Below, one piece after another: positions 1 through 12,076 of a DNA stretch of 64,000 nt (positions are counted from its first letter, which is position 1; every line of letters begins with the position of its first letter). This stretch comes from Takakia lepidozioides. Taxonomy: Eukaryota > Streptophyta > Takakiopsida > Takakiales > Takakiaceae. The position numbers and the translations under genes were made by a program. Where the stretch lies: contig CM060733.1 in NCBI GenBank assembly GCA_030704615.1, forward strand, positions 20,832,001 to 20,896,000. The letters run 5' to 3'. Below the pieces are notes generated by a model that worked only from the letters and a program-made list of their open reading frames with translations, had not been told where the DNA came from and searched no databases.

Positions 1-505
1 CCTGACGTTGGGCCTTGACAAGTGCAGCCTCCGTTGCAGAGGAAGGGGTTGCTATGGGGGTGACATCCAAAAGTTGCCAACTGGGCCCCGAACGGGTGAT
101 GTGCTTGCCAAGGTACATTTCACCCGTCTGGGTGGCCGGGGTGTGCCTCAACTAAGCATCGGCTCAGCAACAACCTCCCGAATGGAGAGTTGGCTGAGCC
201 GGCCCCTGGCATATCCAAGATGGGGATACTGGCCTCGGGGGGCAGACGAGCCCTCTGGCTGCGGCTGTCGACGGGGCTGGTAAACCGTGAGACGCCCTTG
301 CGCGTCACACGTGCTGGCAGAGCAAACGGATTGTCCGCCCCTTTCTTTGGGGCAGGGGACTTCTTCTCTTTTCCCATAAGCTGGCACATGTCATGCAAAC
401 CCACAAGTTGGCCTCATTAGGAAACAACCTCTACATTCCAAATCGAAAACAAAAAAATCCAAGCATGTTGGGGGCTGAGAGCAGAAAGTGCTGGGGGTCT
501 TGAGA
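1..505. other. Unassigned sequence
   Basis: I recognise no gene here. A 94-codon open frame lies on the minus strand (120-404), rich in Pro, Ser and Arg, with no motif I can name. The stretch ends where structured repeat copy A begins with a GGGGGCAATAAAG arm. It may be the edge of an older element or host spacer. Confidence 0.3.
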
Positions 506-2105
506 GGGGGCAATAAAGAGAAAAGAAAAGGTGGGGGGGGGGGGGAGTGACTGAGCAGCAGCAGCAGCTGTTGAGCACCACCTGCTCAGTTTTTTGTTTT
601 TTTTCTCGGTTTCCTGATCTCTCCTTCTCACTCCCTCTCTCCCCCTCTCTCTCCCTCTGTTACCTGGGTCTATGGAATTGTTATCCCGACTTCCATATTT
701 TTTGTGCTTAAAATCTGGGTTGCAGGGAAAACCGGATGAATTTCATCCGGGTTTCATCCGTTTTACCTTGGCACATATCTGATTTTTCATTACTGCCTAC
801 GATTTTTCAGTATAGCCTACCTTGATTTCATCCAGCCTATACCATAGCTGTGATGTGTTGAACCTTGGTGTAATTTCCCGATTTTTCTCATCCTACCTTG
901 ATGGAAATTGGAATCTGTCCGTCGGGTTCAAGGCTATGTTGGATGAAATTCATCCAGACAGTGGATGACTGTTGTGGCAAGACAAGGTAAGGTCCCTGCG
1001 CAACCCTATTTCTGCCTCTTGCGTTGAAGGATCGCGCAATGGCGGCATGGAGGAGGAGAAGGTGCTCGAGCTGCAGTTACGTTGAGTTGCGGCTCCTTGG
1101 GTTGTTTAAAGACTATATGAATGCCGCCCCTATGGATTCATTAAGGAGACGGCGGTTCTTTTGAGGTGAGTGAAGGCACTGTCTCATTTGTCTGCTTTTT
1201 TGTTGCACAAGGGAACAAAGGCAGTGATGGCGGAGGTACCACCTGCCTGCTTGTGAAGTTTCCTTAGGAGCCCTCCTCTGGATCTTTGATGAATGGCGGC
1301 GTCTTGGTAAAACAAAGAAGTCTCTCTCTCCCTCCCTTTATAAACCCTACCTTATGAGACAAAGCTCTTTTTTCTTGTGCTTGGCAAGACTTTGCTTTGG
1401 TTAAGGTAGCAGTGTTGTGGTGTTGGTGGAGACCTCCCTGCATGGTTGGGCTTGTGGAGAGATGGCGACCATCCCCCAAACAGTTAAAAAGGTTTTTTTT
1501 TTTTTTTTGTTTGTTTGTCTTGCTTCCCTACTTTCTTTGGCATTCTCTGTGATTAGATTCAAGTGTATTTGACCTCGATAGCAAGTGTGGAAGCCTGCTA
1601 CTCACCTCGTGCATCCTCACTAACTCACAATGCGTTGTGGTTGTTTTTGGGACGGGCATAGGTGAGGGCTTCCACTTAATATGCTGATTGCCAAGTGCTG
1701 CAGGGTACCATGAGGATTACAGAGGAGTGAAGATGGCGGCTGGCTGTGGATTCATCTTGAAATCTGAAAAACTAAACTACTCTATGTTTTTCATGATCCT
1801 ACCTCTATGTTTGATCTATGAAGGACATTATAGTGCTACTTGTGGTGGGTAATCCTTTCCAGATTGGTGGAGGGCCCCTGTTTTGCAATGATGGCTAAGA
1901 CTGCCTTGCCATGCCTTGCCTTGCCCCCAACCTGTCAGGTTAAGCATAAAGGCACTACAATGTATTGTTTACGGCAACCCTTTGGGTATCTTCCCGTGCA
2001 TTGTTTAAACCCTGCAATGGTGGCTGAGTTATGGTGGTTTGTGTGGGACACATACATCAGTTTTTAGGCCCTGATTTGCTTTGTCTCCGGTCTGTTAGGG
2101 TAAAC

Positions 2106-2107
<2 letters not shown>
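506..2107 (+). repeat. Structured repeat copy A, 5' part
   Basis: This is the left part of a repeat that resumes at 13788. It opens with a G-run/CAG-rich fold-back (506-600) and a TC-rich tract. Next come several TTCATCC/GGATGAA motifs (735-960) and a body that aligns by eye with copy C over long stretches (about 1180-1500 matches 19620-19950). A 16-bp stem-loop lies at 1587-1675. I see no open frame preserved between copies, so it is probably non-coding. Copies A and C form one subfamily, D and E a second. The superfamily is unknown: no LTR, TIR or transposase could be tied to it. Confidence 0.75.
1587..1675 (+). other. Conserved stem-loop in copy A
   Basis: GTGGAAGCC (1587-1595) pairs with GGCTTCCAC (1667-1675). 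After a 5-nt bulge, CTCACCT (1601-1607) pairs with AGGTGAG (1660-1666). The loop holds a smaller hairpin, CACAA/TTGTG (1626-1639). The same structure occurs in copies B, C, D and E with paired changes. Confidence 0.75.

Positions 2108-2163
<56 letters not shown>
2108..2163. repeat. (GA)n microsatellite at the LINE 3' end
   Basis: An almost pure GA tract of about 50 bp sits exactly at the boundary between copy A and the minus-strand LINE. Read on the LINE strand it is a (TC)n tail following the 3' terminus. A simple-repeat tail instead of poly(A) is seen in several non-LTR retrotransposon clades, so it probably belongs to the LINE. Confidence 0.7.
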
Positions 2164-2167
<4 letters not shown>

Positions 2168-2321
2168 CTCCGGCCGAGGCCGGCGTAACTAAGAGCCACT
2201 TCGCCTTGCGGCTACTGCCCCATTTCGGGGGTGGGCCCTATAACAAAAAAGTGTCCAAGGGGACACCAGGTGACCGCTAAGAATAGAGGGGGCGAGGGTA
2301 CCCCTGGGTATCCTGGTGGGC

Positions 2322-3425
2322 CTAAGGTGCGTTTGAAGTGTCGGATTCCAGTTGGCGTTTGTTGGTGATAATAGCTGTGAATGAATGGAGTGTCGTGAGA
2401 TGGATTTCTTTGAAACATTTGTGGATGGGAAGAATGGGAATTTGGAAGTTATCGTGTATGTCCGTGATACTGGCGTTATGAATGCCACCTCGAGTGCCGG
2501 CTGTGATGACAGTTAACGGGCCGGTTTTCCAGCCACGCCTTCGGAGTGCAAGGATAAGCGGGGCATATTTTTTACGTTTTTCTAAGATTGAATCGTTTGG
2601 ATAACGATCATGGCAAAATTTGAATTCAATGAAATGGATGGTGAGTTGTGGGGATGGTGAGGTGGGGGGTAAAGTATTGATAGGTAAACCTTGGACAGAG
2701 TATGTCCGGGCAAAGTCGAGCGGGGCATGAGCATGGTGATTGGGTACATATGCATGGTAGTAGCCACGGTGGTACTGTGTGGTCGGGTGGCCGTCCCTGG
2801 TAGGTGCCTGCATTCATGAGCGAGAACCAACGGGTTTTAGCACGTTTTACAAAGAGCTTGTGGAAGTGCCAGACTGTTTGGTTATGACCCGTGATATGCA
2901 AGCCATGTATAACTGGGTGTGTACATTGGATGAGGAGATGTGGCCAAGTGTCACGAGCTTGGTGGGTGGTTGCACATAACGGGCAGTATGGGGATGGGAA
3001 CAGATGTGGCCAGAAGATGTGTTTGCGCTGGTGGCCCATGTATTGGGGATATCGGAATTTGAGTGTTTGTCGGATTTGTGCGTCGGTGGTGGCTTTGGTT
3101 AGCCAGAAATGATTGGAGAGTTTATGGTGCAGTACATTGGATCGAGTCCATTTTTGGATGTGTACTTTGGTATGGCTGATGGAGGTTGCCGCTTGTTTAT
3201 TTGCTTCTCTGGTCAAAGTGGTCAGGAGGTTTCGGATTGGTCTGGGTGCAGGGGGGTCCAGAACGGGGTGTATGAACCAGAATGGATGGGTGTGGGCAAT
3301 GTGAATAGGGTCGTTCGAGGGTTCAACTATGGGTTGGGAGGCGCCGAGTTGGGCGAGTAGGTCTGCTTCTTCATTACCATGGATGCCAATATGCGAATGG
3401 ACTTTGAGTATATGGACTGGGTGGC
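2322..3425 (-). pseudogene. LINE RNase H end, Cys/His finger and C-terminal domain
   Basis: Continuing on the minus strand, a shifted frame carries HIGIHGNEEADLLA, the last RNase H block with its catalytic Asp. It is followed by a finger-like CPLCATTHQARDTWPHLL...C motif, the zf-RVT pattern at LINE C-termini. A further frame (2322-2813) ends with WKTGPLTVITAGTRGGIHNA, resembling the terminal domain of this LINE group. Frames overlap and shift, so the reading is fragmentary. Confidence 0.65.
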
Positions 3426-4817
3426 CTAGGGAGATGGCCCTCTGGACAATAGTGGCAATGAGGTTGCGGTCGGGGTGATGATGATGGGCAAAGGGGTGGG
3501 AGATGTGGTTGCGAATGAGGAATAGTGAGGTAAGGCTATCGGTGAAGATGTAGTGTGGGGGGGGGAGGTATCAAGTAAAGAGAGGGCATCATGAATGGCC
3601 ATGAGTTCAGCCCGGAGGATGGTGGCAGGACCAGGGAGCCTGAGGGCAACGCCTTGACTGGTGCCGACGTGATAGATTCCATATCCTGCGTTGGGTTTGG
3701 TGAGGGATCTGTCAGTATAATGTGAATTGGCTAGTGGGTATTTGGGGATAGTGTTTTGGTGATATATTGCAGGGATTGGGGGTAGAGGTGTTGTTGGCAC
3801 GACCTGGGAAGGGCGTGGTGTCGCAATGTTCCAAGCTTTATTGGTTTTGATCCGGGACAATATGGTGGGTGTATGGGTGTGGGAGAGGATGGTTGGATAA
3901 TGGATGGTGGCCTTTGTTTTATGAGTGATGGTGAGCAATTGTTCGAGCTGAGAAAAGAAAGATGGCGGTATAGCTGTATGCCGGGGTTTTTGGATGTGTA
4001 GAAGCAGGGTTAGGGTGGGTTCCTTCCGTTTGAGATATTTGGGAAAATGAGGGGTATGAAAATACTTAAGCTGGTTTGGGTCAATTGTGGCGAGTAGATT
4101 GACCCATTCTGGGAGTTGTAGAAGAGGATGAGAGATATTAGGAGTGTTTTGTTGTGTGAGGATGAGGATTGTGGATACAGTAGGAGAGGAGTGCGCAACA
4201 AGTTTTGCCCATTGAAGAGCTTTGTGGGAAGGAGAACCAGGTGGAGGGTGGGCAAGGCCCCGACCTTCCCAGGTGTGCTGAGTGGTTGTACCAGTGGCTC
4301 CAAAGATACAGTCTCTGTGGTGCGGGCTAGAGAATGTGGGCAATGCCATAGGGCATGTCAGTGGGTTGGAGTAATATGAGTGAGTAAGCTGGAATGAATT
4401 GATAAGTAAGGAGAGAATATCTTGGGGTATAGTATGGTGCGCACATGTTGTTTCCAATTTAGTAAGGGACTGTGGTTTCTTGGGGGGAGTGTCTTTGAGG
4501 TAGCGATCAATCAGCCAATATAATTCGGTAGCAAAGTCTTGTTTCGGGGGTTGTAGCGATTGTGGGGATGAGGTAGTAGTAGAGTATTTTTCCCATAGCC
4601 ACGTTAGTCTTGTATTGGGGATGAGGCCAACGAAGTGGCCATGTTGAGCGTAAATGTTGGAAAGGCGGGGGCCCATGTGGATTAGAGGTCGATCATGCTT
4701 GACATCTTTGTCAGAATTACATTCAGTTATGCAGATGTGCACGTTGGGGGCATAGAGTGGTTGGTGTATATATCTGTTATTTGTAGGTTGGGCGGGAGTG
4801 GTGTGTTGTTGGTGCAT
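3426..4817 (-). pseudogene. LINE RNase H region, first part
   Basis: A 463-codon frame whose C-terminal third carries an RNase H start: HYTDRSL followed by AGYGIYH, then TILRAELMAIHDAL with the catalytic Glu. RNase H would remove RNA from the cDNA hybrid. The next catalytic block (YIFTDSL) is read in another frame from about 3555. The shift falls at a C-run (G-run on the plus strand, about 3558-3566), so a one-base slip or sequencing error could explain it. The N-terminal two thirds is Thr/Pro/His-rich with no motif I recognise. Confidence 0.7.
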
Positions 4818-4841
4818 AAGTGTTAGATAGTTGGTGTTGGT

Positions 4842-5156
4842 TTATTTATGGAAGGTGGTGAGGAGGGCAAGATTGTGTTCGAGGTCACAATCGTCATGTA
4901 GACCGAAGAGGTCGTCTTCTATCTGCCATGTGTTGTCTGCGGAAGAGTACCCAGCCCATTGACAGTGATAGTATGTATCAATGCAGGTGGCTCCAAAGGC
5001 ATCAATGGACGTTTGGGTTTTAACTCCTAGTATAGCTTCAATGATGTAAGCATTGTTATTTTCGTTGTATTGTGGTGAAGATGGGAGGGATGGTGCGGTG
5101 GTGAGGGGGGTCTGGGATCCTTGCCTAGTAGGTGAGGGATTGGATGGTGTATGCAA
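4842..5156 (-). pseudogene. Chromodomain-like segment inside the LINE
   Basis: This 104-codon frame has a Pro/Ser/Thr-rich start and then a chromodomain pattern: YIIEAIL, a short spacer, YYHCQWAGYSSADNTW, then an acidic helix-like end. The YxVExIL start, the WxGY core and the DNTW motif are the chromodomain hallmarks that form the aromatic cage and fold. Such domains bind methylated histone tails and are best known from Ty3/gypsy integrases. Here it lies, on the same strand and in consistent order, between the RT thumb (5256-5960) and the RNase H (3426-4817). It therefore appears to be part of the LINE and not a separate insertion. Confidence 0.65.
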
Positions 5157-5255
5157 GTGGCGGATAGGTTCAGGGTGTTGTGTGTTAGTTACTTGAGAGG
5201 GGAAATCAAATTCTATGTCTGTTTGGGTATTGGTGGCATATGTTGTTTTGAGTGT

Positions 5256-5960
5256 TTAGTAGATGGAGGTAGTAGGGGTAGAACAGTATTGGGGGAGCAG
5301 GTCTTGAGCCGTATGCGGATAGTAGAGGCATGGGAGGTCACATTGTAGAGTGCAGGCGGTCGAGGGATGGCAGAAGAGGGTACGAAGATGATGTAGGTAG
5401 CGATTGGTTTTGGTCGTGGCTCGGGAGAATTTAAGAGTGAATTCGCTAGGTTTTAAAAGTCTAAGGCCAGTGGCGGTAGTAAGTTGGGTGAGGGTGGTGA
5501 TGTGTCGTTCTTTGAAATATGTGAGGATGAGGACCTTTTGTTTGGGATAAGAAATGTCAAATTGTGGTAGAGAAGGGCTTGTAAGCCATGTGCGTTCTAA
5601 GGATGATGAGGTATTAGGATAGTCAGGCAGATCAGTTTGTATGTTAATTTTCATTTGGCGCACGATGAGTAGTGTGCGTGCAGTGGGGGAGTGTAGGCAG
5701 GCTTGTGGGTGCATGGATGATAATGAGTATAGGCCATTGTATTTAGATGTAAGGTATTTGAGAAGTCCATGATGAATGATACCTAGACGCCCAGAATTGT
5801 TGAGTGCTTCTTTTAATTGGGTCCTAATGTGCGAGCATATGAGATGATTAATGGGCCCGTAGTGGTCCGTAGGTAGTTGTGTGAGGGCATTGGAGGTACT
5901 AGTTGGTAGACCACATACACGTTTTGTTAGCTGGATAATACTTTTATCAAGTTTTTTCAT
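5256..5960 (-). pseudogene. LINE thumb/connection region
   Basis: A 234-codon open frame follows the RT palm. It begins LDKSIIQLTKRVCGLP and contains NNSGRLGIIHHGLL, the pattern of the thumb region after the YADD block in this type of LINE. It ends just before the chromodomain-like ORF. No catalytic motif is expected here. Of all parts of the LINE it keeps one of the longest open frames. Confidence 0.6.
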
Positions 5961-6002
5961 GTCTGATAAGGAGAAGGGTGTGGCGTGGAACGAGTATTGA
6001 AT

Positions 6003-7271
6003 TTATGTTTGTAGTACTGATTGAATAATTGATAGTTTTGGTCGAATGACAATTGGGGATTTGAGCAGAGCAATACTTTTGGTAGTGAGTTTGGATGATG
6101 TATATTCTTTTTTAATATGCCAAGTAAGGAAGGGAACGAGTTGTATGCCTAAGTAAGTGTATGGCTCGTCTAGTCCTAGGAAGGGGAAGTGTGTGTTTTG
6201 GTAGTGTATATAGAGTTTATAATGTAAGGCTATGGCAGTTTTGGTGAGCCGACTATGATGTGTGGCGGCTGTGATGACACACTTGTGTAAGCTGAGTTCC
6301 ATGCCTGACCATAGGTTGAATCTGAGTAGTTTATTAACTTGTCGGTTGAGGTGTTGTGGTTTATGTGCCAGGATGGCTAGGTCGTCTGCATATGCTGCAG
6401 CTGAGATGTCACTTAAGGAGGTTTTGTAGTAATAGCCAAGCTTGCCTTGAGCTAGCCATCGAAGTAGGGGTTCTAGGAAGATAATAAATAGGTAGGGGCT
6501 TAAGGTGTCACCCTGGATAGTTCCACGAAGGATGGGGATAGGCGGGGTGGAGCCATAGTATGTGCCAAAGTATGCAGTAGCTGTTTGTGTAGATGTTTCC
6601 TATTAGTTGGACGGCATCGGTGGGGTACCCAAGATCAAGCATGATAGCAAGTAATCTGGCATGGTCTAGGGAGCCGAAGGCATTTTTAAAATCGATATAT
6701 AGAAGATAGATGTCTTGCTTTGTAAGTTTAGCATCTTCAAGTGCGGAGAGAACATATTGTATTGTTGTGTGTACTACATGTAGCTCGGAATCCTTCTTGG
6801 GGGTCACTAAGAATTTGGTGTTGCTCGCCATATCTTGATAACATTGTGGTGAGCGTACTGGTGAATAGCTTGTATATGGTGTTGGCCAGTGCTATGGGTC
6901 TGTAATTACTGAGATTTGTAGGATCGCCTTTTTTGAAAAGTAGACTGGTCCGGCTGTGTTTCCAGGAATGTGGGATTCGTTTTAGTTTGTAACAGAGTTG
7001 AAAGAATTTAAAAAGGAGATAGTGAAGTTGAGGGTTTAATGCTTGAAGTATAGCATTGGGTATAAGATCGGGGCACGGGGCTTTAGATTTTGATAGTTTT
7101 TTTAGACGTGATTCATAAAGATCAATTGTGAATAGGTCTATGATGCGATCCATGGGGGATCCTCTATTGTCAATCGAGAAGCCATCTATATCATACCACG
7201 GATAGTGTTTAGTTTTACACATGCAATTTGGCAGAGTGGAGACGGGGATGTAAGCAGTTTGGAACTGCAGG
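6003..7271 (-). pseudogene. LINE reverse transcriptase core
   Basis: RT fingers and palm in several frames. Recognisable blocks are PCPDLIPNAIL (block 1), NYRPIALANTIYKL (block 2), QEGFRATCST (block 3), LYIDFKNAFGSLDH with the first catalytic Asp (block 4), and YADD at 6381-6392 with the catalytic Asp pair. At least two frame changes separate the blocks, so the protein cannot be made as it stands. The catalytic residues themselves are intact, so decay is moderate. Confidence 0.85.
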
Positions 7272-8039
7272 TGTCACTACAACAGATCATGGCTTTAACA
7301 TCTGCCACATTTGCCCAGTCGTAGCATATATGTCTACAAAATGCAAGGGGGCAGTCCTGGATGCCAATTGTGACCACCAGAAGACGTATATGCCACTGTG
7401 TGCCTCCGCCACGTCAGGATCTGCGGTCAAACAAATTTGACCAAATAGATTGAGATAGTAGATACGACTACGAGTCATGGCCACAACTACACTATGATGA
7501 CATGGATATTGCAAAATATGCCTGCTAGTATTCACGACTGCACGTGGCGATCGTTGGTTGCCCAAGGAATGTCTATGTGGAAAATGCAAAGATAAATGGA
7601 TGAAATAGAACGAGGATGTGATTGCAAATTGACGACGTGTCTACATATCATTGCGCGCGTGGTTGAAATATTGTGGTGTATTGGATGCAAGTGCATCTAA
7701 CGGCTGCAAATGATACGACTTCGAGGGTGACATCGACTTACAGGTGATTTATTTTAAATTGTAAGCGGTTTCAATAACTTCACTAGCAACTCCACAATTA
7801 TATTTTAAATTCATATTATTTGAGATATATATTAGTAATTAAATAAAATATACAGTCGTTTTAACCGTGACTCATTTAATGACTATGAATATATATATAC
7901 AAATATATAAAGCTAAAAATACCTTTATATGACATAAAATATATAATCATTTTATATATTGTTAGGGTGCAATACGTTCAAAACATTCAAAAGATTGGCT
8001 CGAATTTAGGGTTGCTAGGTCGCAGAGAGTGCAGGGGAC

Positions 8040-10115
8040 TTAGTGTTTTTTGCGGGCTGCGTCTTCCTAGTGCCAAAGCATCGCGATAGCACTCCTCCAT
8101 GGGTCAAGACACAAGGTCGAGGACAATGTGGTGAGGGCACCTTCTTCTTCGACCTATTTCAGCCTGTTTTGCCCTCTCATCAGACTCGGCCCTGCATTTG
8201 CAGCACGGAGCAGAGCTGGCATGAGTTTTTGAAAGATCCTTCACGCTGGTGGGACAACCGTAATCGGAAGGTGTGGCTTTTTCTCAATGTACGATGTGAA
8301 GAAGTTTGTCCATCCTGCAAATGTGCTCTCGGCTCCTGTTAGTACCATGATTTGGTATTCTTCCTGATGTTTACAAGGTTCTTGGGAGAGTCAGCTTGGT
8401 CTTAGCAGGTCGTGTTTCAATCTCTGCCCGCTCAGTTGCACCGTGGTGGTTCTCATGGACCAATCCGACATTATCTGACTACGGACACAAGCAACACACA
8501 CGAGGTCCTCTTGGTTTCATGGTCAGTCCAATCCTCCATGGGTCAAGACACAAGGTCGAGGACAATGTGGTGAGGGCACCTTCTTCTTCAACCTATTTCT
8601 GCCTGTTTTACCCTCTCATTAGACTCGGCCCGAGATGCATATTTAATTCTATAAGTTAGCTGGTTGGGTGGATTTGTGGTGGTTAGGAGTGACTTTGACA
8701 AGCTACTGCCGATGTGGCAGCAAGAATGTATCCAAAAACAGATAACATAGATGAGGAGAAGCTTGTTGGTGCATCGATGGTGGTTTTGGAGTGATTTTGA
8801 CATGTTGTTGTAGGTAGGGTTAGGGCGTCAGTGTCAGCTGCAGCTAGCTGCAGCAAGGCTGAGGATGTATTCACGATTTGTACACAGGCATGGATAGTTG
8901 AAGGAGTGTAGGGATAGATTGTGGTTCCAGATTCATCCAAGATTCCCGGATTTCAAGCTCTTCCCTATGGAGGATAGCTACAAGAAACAGATGGTCAACT
9001 AGCACTGGCACTGCTAGTGCAATATCAACTAGCACTGCTAATGAAGGCACCTTCTTCAACACATTTCAGCCTGTTTTTCTCTGTCATCAGAGTCGTCCCT
9101 CAATTTTCCATGTTGAATTCTGCAAGTTAGCTCCTTGATGGATCTCTGGTGGTTTTCGAGTGATTTTGACATGTTTTGGAGTGATTTTGACATGTGACAG
9201 GTTCATGGCTGGAGTTCTTCAGCTTGTTTTGCCCTCTCATCAGACTTGGCCCCGAGATGCATATTGAATTTTGTAAGTGAGCTCGTTGGGATGGATGTGT
9301 GGTGGCCGTTTAGAGTGACTTTGACAAGTTAATGCCGATGTGACTACAGGAAAGTGTCGAAAAACAGATAACAGAGATGAGGAGAAGCTTTGGGCAGACT
9401 TGGCCCTGACATGCATATTGAATTCTGTAAGTTAGCTCGTTGGATGGATCTCTGGTGGTTTGGGGTGACTTTGACAAGTCTCTACTGATGTGGCAGCAGG
9501 AAAGTATCTGCGTGGGTGGATGGTCAACTGGAAACAGCAGGGGCAGCAACACGATTGGTAGAACAAGGCATTGCTAATGACGGTACCTTCTTCAACACAT
9601 TTCACCCTTGTCGTGTTTCAATCTCTACCCGCTCAGTTGCACAGTGGTGGTTCTCACGGACCAATCCGACATTACCTGATTACAGACACAAGTAGCACAC
9701 ACAAGAGGTCCTCTTGGGTTCATGGTCAGTCAAATCCTCCATGGGTCATGACACAAGGACGAGGACAATGTGGTAAAGATACCTTCTTCTTCGACCTATT
9801 TCAGCTTGTTTTTCCCTCTCATCAGACTCAGCCCTGAATTTGCATATTAAATTCTGTAAGTTAGCTCGTTGGGTGGATTTGTGGTGGTTTGAAGTGACTT
9901 TCACAAGTTATTGCCGATATGGCAGCAGGAAAGTACCCAAAAACAGATAACAGAGATGAAGAGAAGCTTTGGAATGAACGCTTTTCCGACCTGGAGGAGC
10001 AGGGATGGAGTGTGGGTCCAGATTCATCCAAGAGGGCTAGATCTGAAGCTCCAGATTACCTATGATTCGATGTGGAAGGATAGGTACAAGAAACCTGCAT
10101 GGGTAGATGGTCAAC
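8040..10115 (+). pseudogene. OSB-like PDF-motif fragments, several partial copies
   Basis: Overlapping repeats of one gene-derived block recur here, at about 8090-8180, 8400-8720, 9060-9180, 9230-9500 and 9605-10115. The best copy contains EEKLWNE and, after a gap, RDGVWVQIHPRG then YKKPAWVDGQL. These halves match the layout of the PDF motif of plant organellar single-stranded DNA-binding (OSB) proteins: a WW-containing start, PDFK, and a Trp-rich end. The frame is broken in every copy. Similar blocks are found at 39.5-40.5, 42.65-42.78 and 60.3-61.1 kb. The OSB assignment rests on motif memory, so it is moderate. Confidence 0.45.
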
Positions 10116-11462
10116 TGGTAGAAGTGATGGATGGGATGGAATAGCAATGGACAGGTGGGCGATGCATTTTGAAGATGGACCATGCACCACTGTGTTTGGG
10201 TTGTCAACTGTGTTGGAGCTCGTAACTACAAGTTCTTCCTTCTTTCTTTGCTATTTTGTGATCATAATACTAGCATCAGCAGGCATTGCAGCCAAAACCA
10301 AGTTCGACATTTTCTCTTACTTTGATTCATGGCAGCGGATTACCTTTGATGGCATCACTCAAGGGTTTATGGTGTGTTCCACTTCCTTCTTTTGACCCTC
10401 CATATCTTTACCAGTGGCGCTCTTAGGCTATTCCTCATATTTTTCGAGGACATGCACTTGCCTGTGTTTCATGGCTGAAATGGGTAGCGGAATGAGTGAA
10501 TGACGCCTCTTTGCCATGAAAGTATCTGGTTGAGTTGAGTTTTTGCAAGATTGGTGAAGATCCTTACAGATGAAAGGTTTTTAGGGGAACCTAGGTGCAG
10601 AGTTCTTCATCTGTTTGCTGTGTTGAAGGAGGTGATGGTAGGAAAAGCATGTATAGCATGTATGCTCAGCACCTTGTACTGATTGATGCACTGAACTTGT
10701 GTGTGGGGGCTGGTTGGACAGTCCTTCGTACTATTCTGGACGTATCCTACCAAAATAATGGTCTTGGAAATTCTAGGTTATGTTGGTGGATGTCTGGCTC
10801 TGTTTTGCTGCATGTCTATACCTTTGTCATTGACAATACTTTGGCTTCTGAAGGAGTAAACTAGAGTAACTTCTTTAGCGAGACATGCATGTGTGATGAT
10901 CCTGGCCTACAGCTGTGCCCTTGACATTACTCAGATTTGCTTATGACATTGTTCATATTTTCTAGCGCTACTGAAGCTGCATGGATGAAGCTTCTTCAAC
11001 ACAGCCGATGGAGTCTTCATCATAGTATGGAAAATTGGAATCTTCAAAAGACAGCCCGGGAACATGAGTCATGCTAATTCCAGCAGTAGGTAGCAATGGG
11101 GAAAAGGAGGTCAAGGCATAAAATGGTGTGGCATTGGTTGCGGACAACACAACAACTATTGAGGTGCACCATGTGACAACCCTGTGTTAGGCCTCCTTCA
11201 TTCAGCCGAACAATTTCCATTTTATTGCAGACACTCGTTGTCCTTTTCAACCAATTTGTCACATTGTCTTTTTGGGGACACTGGTCATAAGTACTTGATC
11301 CAGGCTGTATGAGATAGCTAGACAAATTGAGCTGAGATATGGATCCGTGCTATCCAACCACACCGATAAAATTGAAGCTATAGTATGAGCTTCAGTTCAA
11401 GTATCCCATCAGTTTGTAAGGATCTCTCTGAGTGGTATTGACTGTTTGTAATTCAGCATCTC
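10116..11462. other. CACTA interior without a recognised gene
   Basis: Part of the CACTA cargo. A frame at 10099-10395 (+) encodes a hydrophobic stretch (FFLCYFVIIILASAGIAA) that could be one membrane span of a captured gene. I recognise no family in it or in the rest of this stretch. Confidence 0.3.
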
Positions 11463-11499
11463 ATGCCTGAGTTCCATCTTTTGTTAAATGTGGTCAGGC

Positions 11500-11662
11500 A
11501 TATGAAAAAAAAGGCTTCCACAGAGGCATTTCAGCAGATTCAGATACATATGTCAGTCTCTTGCTTGAGTGCATCAAGATGGAAGGTCTGGAAGCTGGAA
11601 AGCAGGTGCACACTCACATTATCCAAAGTGGATTCACATCAAATGTTTTTCTACTCAACACC
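11500..11662 (+). pseudogene. PPR gene fragment in the CACTA element
   Basis: One frame reads DSDTYVSLLLECIKMEGLE, then GKQVHTHIIQSGF and NVFLLNTLVNMY, ending in a stop. This is the first P/L-type motif of a PLS-class PPR protein. The same block, also broken, lies at about 59770-59860, so both derive from one gene family. Intact proteins of this class edit organellar RNA; this fragment cannot. Confidence 0.6.
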
Positions 11663-11742
11663 CTTGTCAACATGTATTAAGTTCACCATGGCAGCCTGGA
11701 CACAGTCATGTATACGACTGCCTCCCATCCAAAGACCCTCTC

Positions 11743-12076
11743 CACGTGGCACTTTCATTGTACCCACTTGTTTGCCCGTACCCGTGCCACGTGCGGTATC
11801 CGGAGTCCGCCCCTCGAAGTCATATGTTCCAGTCATAACGACCACTCCCATTATGCATAAATTGATGCCACGTGTTGTCCTGGGGTTAAACTGCGAAAGT
11901 CATACATGCCAGTTTTGGAAGACCCCCTCTCTTCACCCTGTCGTGCCACGTGTCATGCCCGGTATTGTCCACGTGTTGTCATGGGGTTAATCCGCAAAAG
12001 TTGTATATGCCAGTAGTGAAGATCTTGTCGCCTTCCCTTTGTCGTGACACGTGACATATCCCTTCTGTTCCACGTG
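11743..12076. repeat. Seven CACGTG (G-box) palindromes in a subterminal region
   Basis: CACGTG occurs at 11743, 11788, 11869, 11947, 11970, 12048 and 12071. Most sit in a looser repeat, TGCCACGTGT, followed by phrases such as GGGGTTAA. They lie within the right subterminal region of the CACTA element. They may be a degenerate subterminal repeat; G-boxes are also bound by plant bZIP and bHLH factors. Confidence 0.7.

Noticed and set aside
1587-1675. Hammerhead ribozyme, snoRNA or spliceosomal RNA in the conserved stem-loop
   Set aside because: I looked for CTGATGA/GAAA hammerhead cores, C/D box pairs and U-snRNA signatures. None is conserved across the copies.
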